Shown: positions 34,508-44,073 of the stretch, piece by piece
Layout: the number at the start of each line of letters is the position of its first letter
Numbering within the stretch: the stretch's first letter is position 1
NCBI RefSeq assembly: GCF_002113125.1
Contig: NZ_NEJP01000001.1
Span: 1 to 64,000, forward strand
Reading direction: 5' to 3'
Source of the DNA: Pseudomonas sp. B20(2017)
GTDB lineage: Bacteria > Pseudomonadota > Gammaproteobacteria > Pseudomonadales > Pseudomonadaceae
DNA: 64,000 nucleotides
The notes under the pieces: model-generated
The model's database searches: none
What the model was told of the DNA's origin: nothing
What the model saw: only the letters and a program-made list of their open reading frames with translations
Made by a program: the position numbers and the translations under genes

Positions 34508-35408
34508 AGAATTCAGCCCCCACGCAGAGAATCAGCAGCCATAACCATACCCCGCGCTGGACCAATTGCCAGCCGCGATCAATGGAATCGGCATCCGCCG
34601 GCGCGCCCTCGCCCAGTTGCGGGCGCTCGTGCAGCTCGCCGTGGTAAATCGCCGGGCCACCCAGCTCGACGCCCAGCGCACCCGCACCGGCAGCCATCAC
34701 CGGGCCGGCGTTCGGGCTGTCCCATTTCGGCGCTTGGGTGCGCCAGCATTTCAGCGCAAGTCGGGTTTTGCCCAGCAGCGCGTAGGTCAACGCCACCAGC
34801 CGCGCAGGAATGTAGTTGAGGACGTCGTCGATTTTTGCCGCCGCCCAGCCGAAACGCTCGAAGCGTTCGTTGCGATAGCCCCACATCGCGTCGAGCGTAT
34901 TGCTCAGGCGATAGAGCACCACGCCCGGCGCACCAGCCACGGCAAACCAGAACAGCGCGGCGAATACGGCATCGCTGCCGTTCTCCAGTACCGATTCGGT
35001 GGCGGCGCGGGCGACGGCGGTGCTGTCCAGCTCATCGGTCTGACGGCTGACCAGATACCCCACACGCTTGCGTGCCTCTTCCAGATCATCGGCGCGCAGG
35101 GCCTTGGCCACCGGCTCGACGTGCTCACCCAGGCTGCGCATGCCGAGGGCGCAATACAGCGCAAGAATCTCGACGATCCAGCCCACGTAAGGCGCCCAGG
35201 AAAACGCCGTGGCCAGCAGGGTCAGCGGCAGCACCGCAATCACCCACGCGGTGACGCCATGGCTGCGCCAGCCGCGACCAGCGCTATTGAAACGTTGCTC
35301 GATGCGCCCGGCGAAATTGCCGAACGCCACCAGCGGATGCCAGCGTTTCGGTTCACCCAGCAGCGCATCCAGCGCAACCGCGGCGACACTCAACAACGCC
35401 ACACTCAT
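34500..35408 (-). CDS. cbiB: Adenosylcobinamide-phosphate synthase
   Basis: 302 residues from ATG 35408 (GGGGAG upstream). Membrane protein of the CbiB/CobD family: [19 protein letters not shown] near the N-terminus, the conserved [20 protein letters not shown], and [10 protein letters not shown]. Attaches aminopropanol (phosphate) to adenosylcobyric acid. Start overlaps the bluB stop (ATGA). The other common name, cobD, clashes with the next gene. Confidence 0.94.
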   Translation of the reverse strand: MSVALLSVAAVALDALLGEPKRWHPLVAFGNFAGRIEQRFNSAGRGWRSHGVTAWVIAVLPLTLLATAFSWAPYVGWIVEILALYCALGMRSLGEHVEPVAKALRADDLEEARKRVGYLVSRQTDELDSTAVARAATESVLENGSDAVFAALFWFAVAGAPGVVLYRLSNTLDAMWGYRNERFERFGWAAAKIDDVLNYIPARLVALTYALLGKTRLALKCWRTQAPKWDSPNAGPVMAAGAGALGVELGGPAIYHGELHERPQLGEGAPADADSIDRGWQLVQRGVWLWLLILCVGAEFYA

Positions 35409-36055
35409 TGACTCACTCCCCAAAAATTTTCATACAGCAGCTCATTCAGCGGACGCGCCTGCGCCCACCCTTCGAGTACCAGCATCGGCGCCGGATAGAA
35501 TTCCTTGACCGGCCCCAGGCAAAGCACCGCCAGCGGCTTGGCCCCGGCTGGCAGTTTCAGCAGGTCGGCCAGCGCCCGCGGTTCGAACAGCGACACCCAG
35601 CCCATGCCCAGGCCTTCGGCACGCGCCGCCAACCACAGGTTCTGGATCGCGCAGGACAGCGACGCCATGTCCATTTCCGGCAGCGTACGGCGACCGAAAA
35701 TGTGTCGCTCGCGATCGTCCATCAACGCCGCAACCAGCACTTCCGCGCAGTCGTTGATGCCTTCGACCTTGAGCTTCATGAATTCGTCACTGCGCTCGCC
35801 GAGGGCTTCGGCGGTGCGCACACGTTCTTCTTCAACCAGGTTCTGGATCTGGCCACGCAAGGTGCGATCGCTGATACGGATGAAGCGCCATGGCTGCATC
35901 AGGCCGACGCTCGGCGCCTGATGCGCGGCTTCAAGCAATCGGCGCAACAGCTCAGGCTCGACCGCGCCACCGCTGAAGTGGCGCATGTCGCGACGTTCGG
36001 CGATGGCGCGGTAGACCGCTTCGCGCTCGGCGTCAGTGAAGGCGTTGTCGCTCAT
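35405..36055 (-). CDS. bluB: 5,6-dimethylbenzimidazole synthase (flavin destructase)
   Basis: 216 residues, nitroreductase-like flavoprotein. [32 protein letters not shown] and [17 protein letters not shown] are BluB hallmarks. It breaks FMNH2 with oxygen to give DMB, the lower ligand, so the pathway is aerobic and self-sufficient for DMB. Overlaps cobB and cbiB by 4 bases each. Confidence 0.95.
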   Translation of the reverse strand: MSDNAFTDAEREAVYRAIAERRDMRHFSGGAVEPELLRRLLEAAHQAPSVGLMQPWRFIRISDRTLRGQIQNLVEEERVRTAEALGERSDEFMKLKVEGINDCAEVLVAALMDDRERHIFGRRTLPEMDMASLSCAIQNLWLAARAEGLGMGWVSLFEPRALADLLKLPAGAKPLAVLCLGPVKEFYPAPMLVLEGWAQARPLNELLYENFWGVSQ

Positions 36056-37347
36056 GGCACCAACAGCGCGGCAATCGCCGACGGATTCGACGGGAAATAG
36101 AAATGCACGTATGAGGCGGTCATCCGTCCTTCCCGGTAAACCGCTTCCGCGCCGCGCCCGCCATTGGGGCTGTGGCCACGGGCAATTGGCGTCAGTTCGG
36201 TGGTAGTCAAGGAATGGTGGTAGGTGTGGCCGCGCAGCAGGCCTTCCGGCAAGTCGACCTCTTGCAGCGCCAGCGCGGCGAGGCGCTTTTGCATCACGGC
36301 GTCGCCACTCAACAGGCCGACCAAATCAGCGCGGGTGCCTTCGACATCGGTCAGCGAGTCGAGCAGATAAAGCATGCCGCCACATTCGGCGAGCAGCGGT
36401 TTGCCGGCCGCATGATGCGCGCGGATCGCTTTGAGCATGTCGGCGTTCTGCGACAAGGCAACGTGGTGCAATTCCGGATATCCGCCGGGCAGGTACAGGC
36501 TGTCGGCGTCGGGCAATTGCGTATCGCGGATCGGCGAGAAGAAACTCAACTCGGCGCCCATCGCCCGCAGCAGATCGAGACTGGCGCCGTAGGTAAAGGC
36601 GAAGGCTTCGTCGCGGGCGACGGCGATTCGCACGCCTTCGAGCAGCCTTTCGGTCTTGCCGATTTCAGGCGCGGCGAATTCCACGGCCGGTGGCAGCGCT
36701 ACCTCGCAAGTGCCGGCCAGCGCTTCGGCGGCGGCATCAAGGCGCACGTCCAGGTCATTGAGTTCGCTGGCCTGCACCAGACCGAGATGGCGGCTCGGCA
36801 GTTCGATCCCGGTTTCCCGGGACAACGCGCCGTACCAGCGCAGGCCTTCGGTGAGGCTGCCTTCGAGCAATTGTGCATGGCGCACGGTGCCGACACGGTT
36901 GGCCAGCACGCCAGCGAACGGCAGATCCGGCTGATAGCGCGCCAGCCCCAGAGCCAGCGCGCCGAAGGTCTGAGCCATGGCCGTGCCGTCGATCACACCG
37001 AGTACCGGCACGCCGAAATGCCGGGCCAGATCGGCACTCGACGGCGTGCCGTCGAACAAACCCATCACGCCTTCGATCAGGATCAGATCGGCTTCGGCGG
37101 CGGCTTCCCACAACAGGCGACGACTTTCTTGCTCGCCGACCATCCACATGTCCAGTTGATAGACCGGCGCACCGCTGGCGCGCTCGAGGATCATCGGGTC
37201 GAGAAAGTCCGGACCGCACTTGAATACGCGAACCTTGCGCCCCTGATTGCGATGCAGACGGGCCAGCGCAGCGGTGACGGTGGTCTTGCCCTGGCCGGAA
37301 GCCGGGGCGGCGATCAGAACCGCCGGGCAGTGACGTGGTTGATTCAA
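36052..37347 (-). CDS. cobB: Cobyrinate a,c-diamide synthase
   Basis: 431 residues. N-terminal PAVLIAAPASGQGKTTVTAAL P-loop; LIEGVMGLFDG; glutaminase domain with LLAECGGMLYLLDSL (nucleophile Cys) and a C-terminal His in ASYVHFYFPSNP. Two-step ATP- and glutamine-dependent amidation of cobyrinate. Stop overlaps bluB ATG; start overlaps the cobO stop. Confidence 0.95.
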   Translation of the reverse strand: MNQPRHCPAVLIAAPASGQGKTTVTAALARLHRNQGRKVRVFKCGPDFLDPMILERASGAPVYQLDMWMVGEQESRRLLWEAAAEADLILIEGVMGLFDGTPSSADLARHFGVPVLGVIDGTAMAQTFGALALGLARYQPDLPFAGVLANRVGTVRHAQLLEGSLTEGLRWYGALSRETGIELPSRHLGLVQASELNDLDVRLDAAAEALAGTCEVALPPAVEFAAPEIGKTERLLEGVRIAVARDEAFAFTYGASLDLLRAMGAELSFFSPIRDTQLPDADSLYLPGGYPELHHVALSQNADMLKAIRAHHAAGKPLLAECGGMLYLLDSLTDVEGTRADLVGLLSGDAVMQKRLAALALQEVDLPEGLLRGHTYHHSLTTTELTPIARGHSPNGGRGAEAVYREGRMTASYVHFYFPSNPSAIAALLVP

Positions 37348-37955
37348 AGTTCGACGCCTTTCTGCGCTTTGATGCCGGCCTGGAAGGCGTGCTTGATCAT
37401 GCCCATTTCGGTGACGGTGTCGCCCATCTCGATCATTTCCGGTTTGGCAGCGCGACCGGTGACGATCACATGCTGCATCGGCGGACGCGCCTGCAGATCG
37501 CTGAGCACCTGATCCAGATCGAGGTAACCGTGCTTGAGCGCGATGTTCAGTTCATCGAGCACCACCAGACCGATCGACGGATCGCGCAGCAGTTCGCGGG
37601 AGACTTCCCATGCAGCCTCGGCGGCGGCAATGTCGCGCTGGCGATCCTGGGTTTCCCAGGTGAAGCCCTCGCCCATCACATGAAAACGCACTTGCTCGGG
37701 GAAGCGGCGGAAGAACAGTTCCTCACCGGTGCTGTTGCGGCCCTTGATGAACTGCACCACGCCGCACTGCATGCCGTGGCCCATGGCGCGGGCGAGCATG
37801 CCGAATGCCGAGCTGCTTTTGCCTTTGCCGTTGCCGGTCAGCACCAGCACCAGGCCGCATTCGTCTGGCGAATTGGCGATGCGTTCGTCGATCACGGCTT
37901 TTTTGCGCTGCATGCGCGCCAGGTGGCGCTCGTCGCGTTCGGGGGAATCAGTCAT
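37344..37955 (-). CDS. cobO: Cob(I)yrinic acid a,c-diamide adenosyltransferase
   Basis: 203 residues from ATG 37955. GLVLVLTGNGKGKSSSAFGM is the reversed-polarity P-loop of CobA/CobO; VVLDELNIALKHGYLD and HVIVTGRAAKPEMIE are conserved. Adds the adenosyl group to the cobalt. It is the first gene after the cobalamin riboswitch; a longer in-frame start at 38033 would run into the riboswitch region and is rejected. Confidence 0.95.
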   Translation of the reverse strand: MTDSPERDERHLARMQRKKAVIDERIANSPDECGLVLVLTGNGKGKSSSAFGMLARAMGHGMQCGVVQFIKGRNSTGEELFFRRFPEQVRFHVMGEGFTWETQDRQRDIAAAEAAWEVSRELLRDPSIGLVVLDELNIALKHGYLDLDQVLSDLQARPPMQHVIVTGRAAKPEMIEMGDTVTEMGMIKHAFQAGIKAQKGVEL

Positions 37956-38044
37956 GGGGGAGAGCTCTCCGTTGAGGCTGGATAACGGCGGGCAGGCACA
38001 AGAATAGACGGCAACAAGCCTGGCATCGCCCACCGTGATGCCGC

Positions 38045-38250
38045 TGGATGGATCAGGCCGGTCTCCGGGCTCATGAGCGGCTGGTGCCTGGCTGCGCGCC
38101 TTCCCGCTTTACGCAGTGGCATCAGACGCAGCTTTTACTCATTTACCGTTGCGGGGGCAGCGCCGGGATCGTGAGGGTTCATCGCTTGAAGACCCGCCTC
38201 ACCGGCTTCCCTGTTTCACTCTGTCGACATGCGCCACAGAGCACCTGAAA
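38045..38250 (-). promoter_or_regulatory. Cobalamin (B12) riboswitch
   Basis: On the minus strand the order is right for a class-I cobalamin aptamer: an upstream GGTGCTC stem start (about 38230), GAAACAGGGAAGCCGGTGA (about 38200-38218), the B12 box GCTGCCCCCGCAACGGTAA (about 38145-38165), and GGAGACCGGCC near 38055. It lies 90 bases before cobO, so adenosylcobalamin is expected to switch the whole operon off. Confidence 0.95.
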
Positions 38251-38410
38251 CAAGCCGCGAAGGTTAGAGGGTTGGGGGTGGAGCGTCAATTGAAGAGGGA
38301 CTTGTGCGGCGAATAACTGCCGCCGATCAATTAACTGACGCCAATGTTGTGCCACACTGTCATGAGTGATATCAAAGGGCCATGCTTTTTGACTGCAGAG
38401 AGCACATCAC

Positions 38411-38418
38411 AATAACAA
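38411..38418 (+). promoter_or_regulatory. CA motif (Hfq/Crc-type) at the 38430 gene
   Basis: AATAACAA directly abuts the ribosome site GGGAG, the usual position for Hfq/Crc translational repression. Inferred. Confidence 0.45.
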
Positions 38419-38429
38419 GGGAGAGCACC

Positions 38430-39014
38430 ATGCAAGGCATGATCATCAGCAATCCGCGGCTGGAATTCCTGCGCCCGGTGCTGGAACGCTGGTTTGACTG
38501 TATCGACCGCTACAACGCCGTGCGCGGCGACAATGACACACCTTATTGGCACGACGAAAAAGCCAACCTCGGCCTGCTGTCGGCCGCTGCATGGATGGCC
38601 GAACTGGTCACCCTGCGCGACACCGCCACCCGCAAGCAAAACGAAGAAGGCGAGCGCAATGCTCGCGCCGACCTGTTTATTGCTGGCGCCGAAGATCGCG
38701 CCTTCATCCAGGCCACCCAACGCTGGCCGCGCGTCACCAACCTGAATCTGACGCAGGCTTTGGTGGATATCACCAGCGACGCCAAGCGCATCAGCTACGC
38801 CAGCGACCTGAAACTCGGCTGCCTGTTCGTCGCCCCACAAAAAGCCCAGCACAGCGCCAGCCCGGAAGAATTGCAGGACATGGTCGATGACCTGCAAAAG
38901 GAACACACCTGCGCCGTCGCCTGGTACTTTCCCTACGCCTACCGCAAATTGCGCAGCGAAGCCGGCAACTATCACCCCGGCATTGCCGTGCTGTTCAAGG
39001 AAGCCCGCGGCTGA
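38430..39014 (+). CDS. Conserved hypothetical protein
   Basis: 194 residues from ATG 38430 (GGGAG 7 bases upstream; the longer frame to 38382 lacks one). Soluble, acidic/aromatic: LEFLRPVLERWFDCIDRYNAVRGDNDTPYWHDEKANLGLLSAAAWMAELVTL, later CAVAWYFPYAYRKLRSEAGNYHPGIAVLF. No signal, membrane helix or known motif that I recognise. A CA motif suggests carbon-source control. Single gene. Confidence 0.75.
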   Translation: MQGMIISNPRLEFLRPVLERWFDCIDRYNAVRGDNDTPYWHDEKANLGLLSAAAWMAELVTLRDTATRKQNEEGERNARADLFIAGAEDRAFIQATQRWPRVTNLNLTQALVDITSDAKRISYASDLKLGCLFVAPQKAQHSASPEELQDMVDDLQKEHTCAVAWYFPYAYRKLRSEAGNYHPGIAVLFKEARG

Positions 39015-39079
39015 GGGTTGAACCATCGGGCTTGTGCGCTTCTCTATGACTAAGAATGCATTCATAGGGAAGATCAGCA

Positions 39080-40393
39080 ATGCGCAAGCCCCAGCTCGTT
39101 TTCGTCATCGTGCTCGCCGGAGGGCTCGCCGCCTGTGGTGAATCCTCCAGCCTGCAAGTCTCCGACGGCACTGGCCCGTCACCGAAACTGCCCGAACCGA
39201 ACAAGACCCTGATTCCGACGGTGAACATCGCCCCGGCCATCGGCTGGCCGGCCGGCGCGAAACCGACGGCAGCGGCAGGTACTCAGGTGGCAGCCTTCGC
39301 CGAAAATCTCGATCATCCGCGTTGGCTGTATGTACTGCCCAATGGCGACGTGCTGGTGGCGGAAACCAACGCCCCGCCCAAACCCGACGACAGCAAGGGC
39401 ATTCGCGGCTGGGTGATGAAAAAAGTCATGGGCCGCGCGGGTGCCGGCGTACCGAGCCCGAACCGCATCACCCTGCTGCGCGATGCCGATCATGATGGCG
39501 TGGCCGAGACCCGCACGGTGTTCCTGCAGAACCTCAACTCGCCGTTCGGCATGACCCTGGTCGGTAACGATCTGTACGTCGCCGATACGGATCGCCTGCT
39601 GCGCTTCAACTACGAACCCGGCGCAACCGAAATCAAGAGCCAGCCGATCAAGGTCGTGGACTTGCCGGGCGGCACACTCAACCATCACTGGACCAAGAAC
39701 GTCATCGCCAGCAAGGACGGCAGCAAGCTGTACGTCACCGTCGGTTCGAACAGCAACGTCGGCGAAAACGGCCTCGATCAGGAAGAAGGTCGCGCGGCGA
39801 TCTGGGAAGTGGACCGCGCCACCGGCAATCACCGGATCTTCGCCTCGGGCATCCGCAATCCCAACGGCCTGGCCTGGGAGCCACAAACCGGCGCGCTGTG
39901 GACAGCCGTCAACGAGCGCGACGAAATTGGCAGCGATCTGGTGCCGGACTACATCACTTCGGTCAAGGACGGTGGCTTCTACGGCTGGCCGTTCAGCTAC
40001 TATGGCCAACACATCGACGTGCGCGTGGAACCACAGCGCCCGGACATGGTGGCCAAGGCCATCGCCCCCGACTACGCCGTCGGCCCGCACACCGCGTCAC
40101 TGGGCCTGACCTTCGCCGAAGGCAATCGCCTGCCGGCGCAGTTCAAGGAAGGCGCATTCATTGGCCAGCACGGCTCGTGGAACCGCAAGCCGCACAGTGG
40201 CTACAAGGTGATTTTCGTACCGTTCACCGCTGGCAAGCCGAGCGGAACGCCAGTAGACGTGTTGACAGGTTTCCTCGACAAGGACGAGAACGCTTTGGGT
40301 CGCCCGGTGGGCGTGGTGATCGACCAGCAAGGTGGATTGCTGGTGGCGGACGATGTGGGTAACAAGGTGTGGCGGGTGTCAGCGACCCGCTAA
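39080..40393 (+). CDS. PQQ-dependent sugar dehydrogenase-like lipoprotein (sorbosone dehydrogenase family)
   Basis: 437 residues. Lipoprotein signal with LAAC (lipid-Cys19). A six-bladed propeller of the soluble aldose/sorbosone dehydrogenase family: [73 protein letters not shown]. The His and Arg/Asn residues at blade bases are those used for PQQ and calcium. Probable periplasmic aldose or aldehyde oxidation; substrate unknown. A strong terminator follows. Confidence 0.88.
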   Translation: MRKPQLVFVIVLAGGLAACGESSSLQVSDGTGPSPKLPEPNKTLIPTVNIAPAIGWPAGAKPTAAAGTQVAAFAENLDHPRWLYVLPNGDVLVAETNAPPKPDDSKGIRGWVMKKVMGRAGAGVPSPNRITLLRDADHDGVAETRTVFLQNLNSPFGMTLVGNDLYVADTDRLLRFNYEPGATEIKSQPIKVVDLPGGTLNHHWTKNVIASKDGSKLYVTVGSNSNVGENGLDQEEGRAAIWEVDRATGNHRIFASGIRNPNGLAWEPQTGALWTAVNERDEIGSDLVPDYITSVKDGGFYGWPFSYYGQHIDVRVEPQRPDMVAKAIAPDYAVGPHTASLGLTFAEGNRLPAQFKEGAFIGQHGSWNRKPHSGYKVIFVPFTAGKPSGTPVDVLTGFLDKDENALGRPVGVVIDQQGGLLVADDVGNKVWRVSATR

Positions 40394-40408
40394 TGTATTG
40401 CAGGCATT

Positions 40409-40447
40409 AAAAAACCCGTGGGAGCCATTCAACTCCCACGGGTTTTT
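40409..40447. terminator. Bidirectional terminator
   Basis: AAAAACCCGTGGGAG / CTCCCACGGGTTTTT with an 8-base loop, between the convergent dehydrogenase and NlpC/P60 genes. Confidence 0.92.
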
Positions 40448-40458
40448 CTGTATCCGGG

Positions 40459-40995
40459 TTACGGGTTATGCGCCAGGTGCTCCGGCTGCAGAACGCGTTT
40501 GGCGCTCAGGTAGGCTTTTTGCCAATACGCCTTCGACAGACTGTCCAGTTTCACCGTACCGCCGGTAGCCGGCGCATGAACGAAGCGCCCTTCCCCGACG
40601 TAGATCCCCGCATGACTGACCTGAGAGCCGCCATTGGTGGCGAAGAAGATCAGGTCGCCAGTCTGCAGCCCTTCCTTGCCGACATTTGGCGCCTGCATGA
40701 CGATCATCTCGCGGGTCGAACGCGGCAGGCTGATGCCGGCGGCATCGCGGTAGACAAACCCGATCAGGCCACTGCAATCGAAACCTGAATCCGGCGTATT
40801 GCCGCCCCAGCGATAAGGCGTGCCCACCAGCCCGAGCGCGCGGAACAGCACGTCTTCTGCAGCGGGAGAAAAGGCCTGGGAGGATCCGAACACGATCGGA
40901 GCTCGAACCACCGGCGCAGGCGGCGGAGTGCGGCTGGCGCAGGCGCTGAGCAGCGCTGCGAAGAACATCAGGGCAAAGCGGGCCGACATCGTCAT
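40459..40995 (-). CDS. NlpC/P60 (C40) peptidoglycan endopeptidase lipoprotein 1
   Basis: 178 residues. Lipoprotein signal ending LLSAC. The NlpC/P60 domain covers about residues 45-165: GTPYRWGGNTPDSGFDCSG (catalytic Cys in FDCSG), VSHAGIYVG (catalytic His) and VHAPATGG (third polar residue). Likely cuts stem-peptide bonds in the periplasm. A paralogue lies directly upstream on the same strand, separated by a terminator, so the two are independent transcripts. Confidence 0.92.
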   Translation of the reverse strand: MTMSARFALMFFAALLSACASRTPPPAPVVRAPIVFGSSQAFSPAAEDVLFRALGLVGTPYRWGGNTPDSGFDCSGLIGFVYRDAAGISLPRSTREMIVMQAPNVGKEGLQTGDLIFFATNGGSQVSHAGIYVGEGRFVHAPATGGTVKLDSLSKAYWQKAYLSAKRVLQPEHLAHNP

Positions 40996-41047
40996 ATGCA
41001 GAACATCCTGATCTGGCTGAGGCTTTGACTGCCGATTCGACAGAAAA

Positions 41048-41080
41048 CAAAACCGCCTGCGTTGGGACGCAGGCGGTTTG
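41048..41080 (-). terminator. Terminator between the two NlpC/P60 genes
   Basis: AAACCGCCTGCGT / ACGCAGGCGGTTT, 13-bp stem with a 4-base loop; on the minus strand it ends TTTTGTTTTC. Confidence 0.85.
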
Positions 41081-41182
41081 CCATCAATATAGATCAGGAT
41101 TCTAGCGGCTACGCGGCAAACTTCAAGTAAGACTTTAACTTCACCTTGTAAAGTTTAAGTCTATTGCCTCTGAAAGGCCGCT

Positions 41183-41206
41183 TTGTCGCCACGAGCGTGG
41201 CGACAA
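41183..41206 (-). terminator. Perfect hairpin after NlpC/P60 gene 2
   Basis: TTGTCGCCACG-AG-CGTGGCGACAA, 11-bp arms, starting 9 bases after the stop. There is no T run, so it may be a stabilising 3' hairpin rather than a terminator. Confidence 0.5.
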
Positions 41207-41214
41207 TCGAGTGA

Positions 41215-41835
41215 TTACTTGCGAGCGGTTACCACGGTTGGAGCGTTCGCCAAAGCACGTTTGGCTTCGATGAAGGTCTTGCTCCAGTAGCTGTCGCCCA
41301 GGCTGTCGATGCGAACACCGCCGCTGCGACGAGAGCTGGAATGGATGAACTGGTTGTCGCCCAGGTAGATCCCGGCGTGGCTTACACGACCGCGACGACC
41401 ATTGGTGGCGAAGAACAGCAGGTCGCCCGGCTCGAGGTTGCTGCGCGAAACCAGCGGCGCATCAACGTTGATCATTTCGCGGGTGGAGCGCGGCAGGTTC
41501 ATGCCGGCTTCTTCGCGGAACAGGTAGCCGATGAAACCGCTGCAATCGAAACCGGCTTCAGAGGTACCGCCGAAACGGTAACGGGTACCGATCAGGGACA
41601 TGCCGCGTTCGAGGATGCTGTCAGCCAGAACCGGAAGCTGGTAAGGCTTCTTGCCGTTGAAGTCGGCGAGTTCTTTTTCGGTGTCCAGCTCTTCCTGGTA
41701 AATAACGGAAGACTGGGCGGTGGCAGAATTTTTAGCCTGTTGTTGCTGCTCTTGATTAACAGGTGAATGAGCAGCGCAACCGAACAACAGGGTGACGAGT
41801 GCGAGAGGCACGAGGGGTGCGAAGCGCTTTAGCAT
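41215..41835 (-). CDS. NlpC/P60 (C40) peptidoglycan endopeptidase lipoprotein 2
   Basis: 206 residues from ATG 41835, chosen because the product then begins with a lipoprotein signal (MLKRFAPLVPLALVTLLFGC). A Gln-rich linker follows, then the C40 domain with GTRYRFGGTSEAGFDCSG (Cys), VSHAGIYLG (His) and FIHSSSRRSGG. Close paralogue of the adjacent gene; shares PRSTREMI and DLLFFATNG-type text. No strong ribosome site is seen. Confidence 0.9.
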   Translation of the reverse strand: MLKRFAPLVPLALVTLLFGCAAHSPVNQEQQQQAKNSATAQSSVIYQEELDTEKELADFNGKKPYQLPVLADSILERGMSLIGTRYRFGGTSEAGFDCSGFIGYLFREEAGMNLPRSTREMINVDAPLVSRSNLEPGDLLFFATNGRRGRVSHAGIYLGDNQFIHSSSRRSGGVRIDSLGDSYWSKTFIEAKRALANAPTVVTARK

Positions 41836-42049
41836 GGGCACGACCGTGGCTGATAGTTGTAAAGAAGCCGAGACTATGCCCGCTATCAGCCTCATTTGCA
41901 AATTCAATCGATCTTTTTGTGACTTCCCGGTTTCTCGTTAACATCTAAGCGCTTAAGCCTATTTGAATCGAGACGCGGCCTGTGCAACCCACAGGAAAGC
42001 GGGTTTTCTGGCGCCTGAAATATGCCGAAACCGGCTGAAAGCCCCGGTT

Positions 42050-42754
42050 TTACCAGCCCAGGGTTTCTTTCAGGAAGGGAATGGTCAGCTTGCGCTGAGC
42101 CTGCAAAGAGGCCTGGTCGAGCTGCTCCAGCAGATCGAAAAGCGCGCTCATGCTGCGGGTACCGCGAGTCAAAATAAAATGCCCGACTTCGTCGGTCAGG
42201 TGCAGACCACGACGGGACGCGCGCAATTGCAGGGCACGCAATTTGTCTTCATCGGAGAGAGGACGCATCTGGAAGATCAGCGCCAGGGTCAGGCGCGATT
42301 TCAGGTCGGCGAGTTTGATCGGCAGTTCACGCGGCGAAGTGGACGCCGCAATCAGCAGACGTCGGCCGCTGTCACGCAGACGGTTGAACAGATGAAACAT
42401 CGCCTCTTCCCAGTCCGCCTTGCCAGCTATCACCTGCAAGTCATCCAGGCAGACCAGTTCGTACTGTTCGAGGTTGTCGAGAATTTCAACGCCGCGATCC
42501 ATCAACTCGGCCAGCGGCAGGTACACCGCCGGCTCACCCATCTGTTCGAAGCGCAGGCACGCGGCCTGCAACAGATGCGTACGCCCTACCCCGTGCTTGC
42601 CCCACAAATAGATCAGGCTTTCGGTCCAGCCGGCGTCGGCTTCGCATAGACGCTCGACATAGCCGAGTGCAGCGGCATTGGCGCCTGGGTAGTAGTTGAT
42701 GAAGGTGGCGTCGTCACGCAGACGCACACCTAGGGGCAGCTGAATCGGTTTCAT
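42050..42754 (-). CDS. hda: DnaA regulatory inactivator Hda
   Basis: 234 residues, DnaA-like AAA+ domain only. LYLWGKHGVGRTHLLQAA is the degenerate P-loop, LVCLDDLQVIAG Walker B, and QLPLGVRLRDDATFINYYPGAN the N-terminus with the beta-clamp-binding QLPLGV (residues 5-10). Stimulates ATP hydrolysis on DnaA after initiation. Downstream of perM on the minus strand, 210 bases apart. Confidence 0.95.
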   Translation of the reverse strand: MKPIQLPLGVRLRDDATFINYYPGANAAALGYVERLCEADAGWTESLIYLWGKHGVGRTHLLQAACLRFEQMGEPAVYLPLAELMDRGVEILDNLEQYELVCLDDLQVIAGKADWEEAMFHLFNRLRDSGRRLLIAASTSPRELPIKLADLKSRLTLALIFQMRPLSDEDKLRALQLRASRRGLHLTDEVGHFILTRGTRSMSALFDLLEQLDQASLQAQRKLTIPFLKETLGW

Positions 42755-42964
42755 GCTGACTGAACAGTTCCCAAGGAACCGTTAGTGGCCTCTGTGTAAA
42801 GTGAGCGAAGTTTATACCCGTGAAGCGGAGCGCACAATGCGACAGACCCCAAGCAAAATCAAAGGTTTGCGTTAACGTGCTGGTTTTATGACAGTTTCTT
42901 TGGCGCCATGGCCTGCATGAGACGGGCCAACCCGGCGATCCACCGGGCAGCCCGCGCGTCACGA

Positions 42965-44038
42965 TTACAACTCCGGCTCATCTATCCCGCTATAGATATC
43001 GGAATCCTTGTACAGATCGTGGACGTGTCGCACCAGCACCATGATCACCGCCGCCACCGGCAACGCCAGCAGCACACCGGTGAAGCCGAACAACTCGCCA
43101 CCGGCCAGAATCGCGAAGATCACCGCCACCGGGTGCAGACCGATCCGGTCTCCCACCAGCAAAGGCGTCAGCACCATGCCCTCCAGCGCCTGACCGACCA
43201 TGAACACCGCCACGATGCCGATCATTGGATACAGATCGCCACCGAACTGGAACAACCCGGCAATCAACGCCGCACCAATACCGATCACGAACCCCATATA
43301 CGGCACGATCGCCGCCAGCCCCGCAATCAGACCGATCAACAGGCCCAGTTCCAGACCGACAATCATCAGGCCCGCCGCGTAGATAACGCCCAGCGCCAGC
43401 ATCACCAGCAACTGCCCGCGAACGAACGCGCCGAGCACCTCGTGACATTCCCCCGCCAGCGCCACCACGCGCTCTTCGCGATCACGCGGCAGCAGACTGC
43501 GGATCTTGGCCATCATCACGTCCCAGTCACGCAGCAGGTAAAAGCTCACCACCGGGATCAGCACCAGATTCGCCAGCCAGCCGATCAGTGCCAGGCTCGA
43601 GGCCGTCGCCTGACTCAGCACCACACCGACGATATCCGTGGTCTGGCCCATGTGTTCGCTGATCGCGGCCTTGACCTTGTCGAACTTCCAGAAGCCGTCC
43701 GACAACCCCAGCTTAGATTGCGCCCATGGCACGGCGGTGTGCTGCAACCAGTCGAGCATTTGCGGGGCCAGTTCATACAGCCGTACTAATTGCTTGGCGA
43801 GCATCGGCACCAGCACCAGCAACAATGCGGTGACGATCAGGGTGAACAAGGCGAACACCGCGATCACACCCCAGGTGCGGGATAGCCCCAGCCGTTCCAG
43901 ACGATCGACGAGCGGATCGAACAGATACGCGAGCAGCAGCGCCACCAGAAACGGCGTGAGGATCGGATGCAGCAACCAGACAAACGCGCAAAGCAGGAGC
44001 ACCCCACCGAGCCAGAACCAACGCCGCGTATCGGCCAT
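42965..44038 (-). CDS. AI-2E/PerM-family transporter
   Basis: 357 residues from ATG 44038 (GGAG 6 bases upstream). Eight or so helices: LHPILTPFLVALLLAYLFDPLVDRLERLGLSRTWGVIAVF at the start and the family signature PYMGFVIGIGAALIAGLFQFG / VGDRIGLHPVAVIFAILAGGELFGFTGVLLALPVAA near the end. Family members export autoinducer-2 or Na+; the precise substrate here is unknown. Confidence 0.92.
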   Translation of the reverse strand: MADTRRWFWLGGVLLLCAFVWLLHPILTPFLVALLLAYLFDPLVDRLERLGLSRTWGVIAVFALFTLIVTALLLVLVPMLAKQLVRLYELAPQMLDWLQHTAVPWAQSKLGLSDGFWKFDKVKAAISEHMGQTTDIVGVVLSQATASSLALIGWLANLVLIPVVSFYLLRDWDVMMAKIRSLLPRDREERVVALAGECHEVLGAFVRGQLLVMLALGVIYAAGLMIVGLELGLLIGLIAGLAAIVPYMGFVIGIGAALIAGLFQFGGDLYPMIGIVAVFMVGQALEGMVLTPLLVGDRIGLHPVAVIFAILAGGELFGFTGVLLALPVAAVIMVLVRHVHDLYKDSDIYSGIDEPEL

Positions 44039-44073
44039 GTAACACTCCATTGCTTATATATAAGAAAGAAAAC

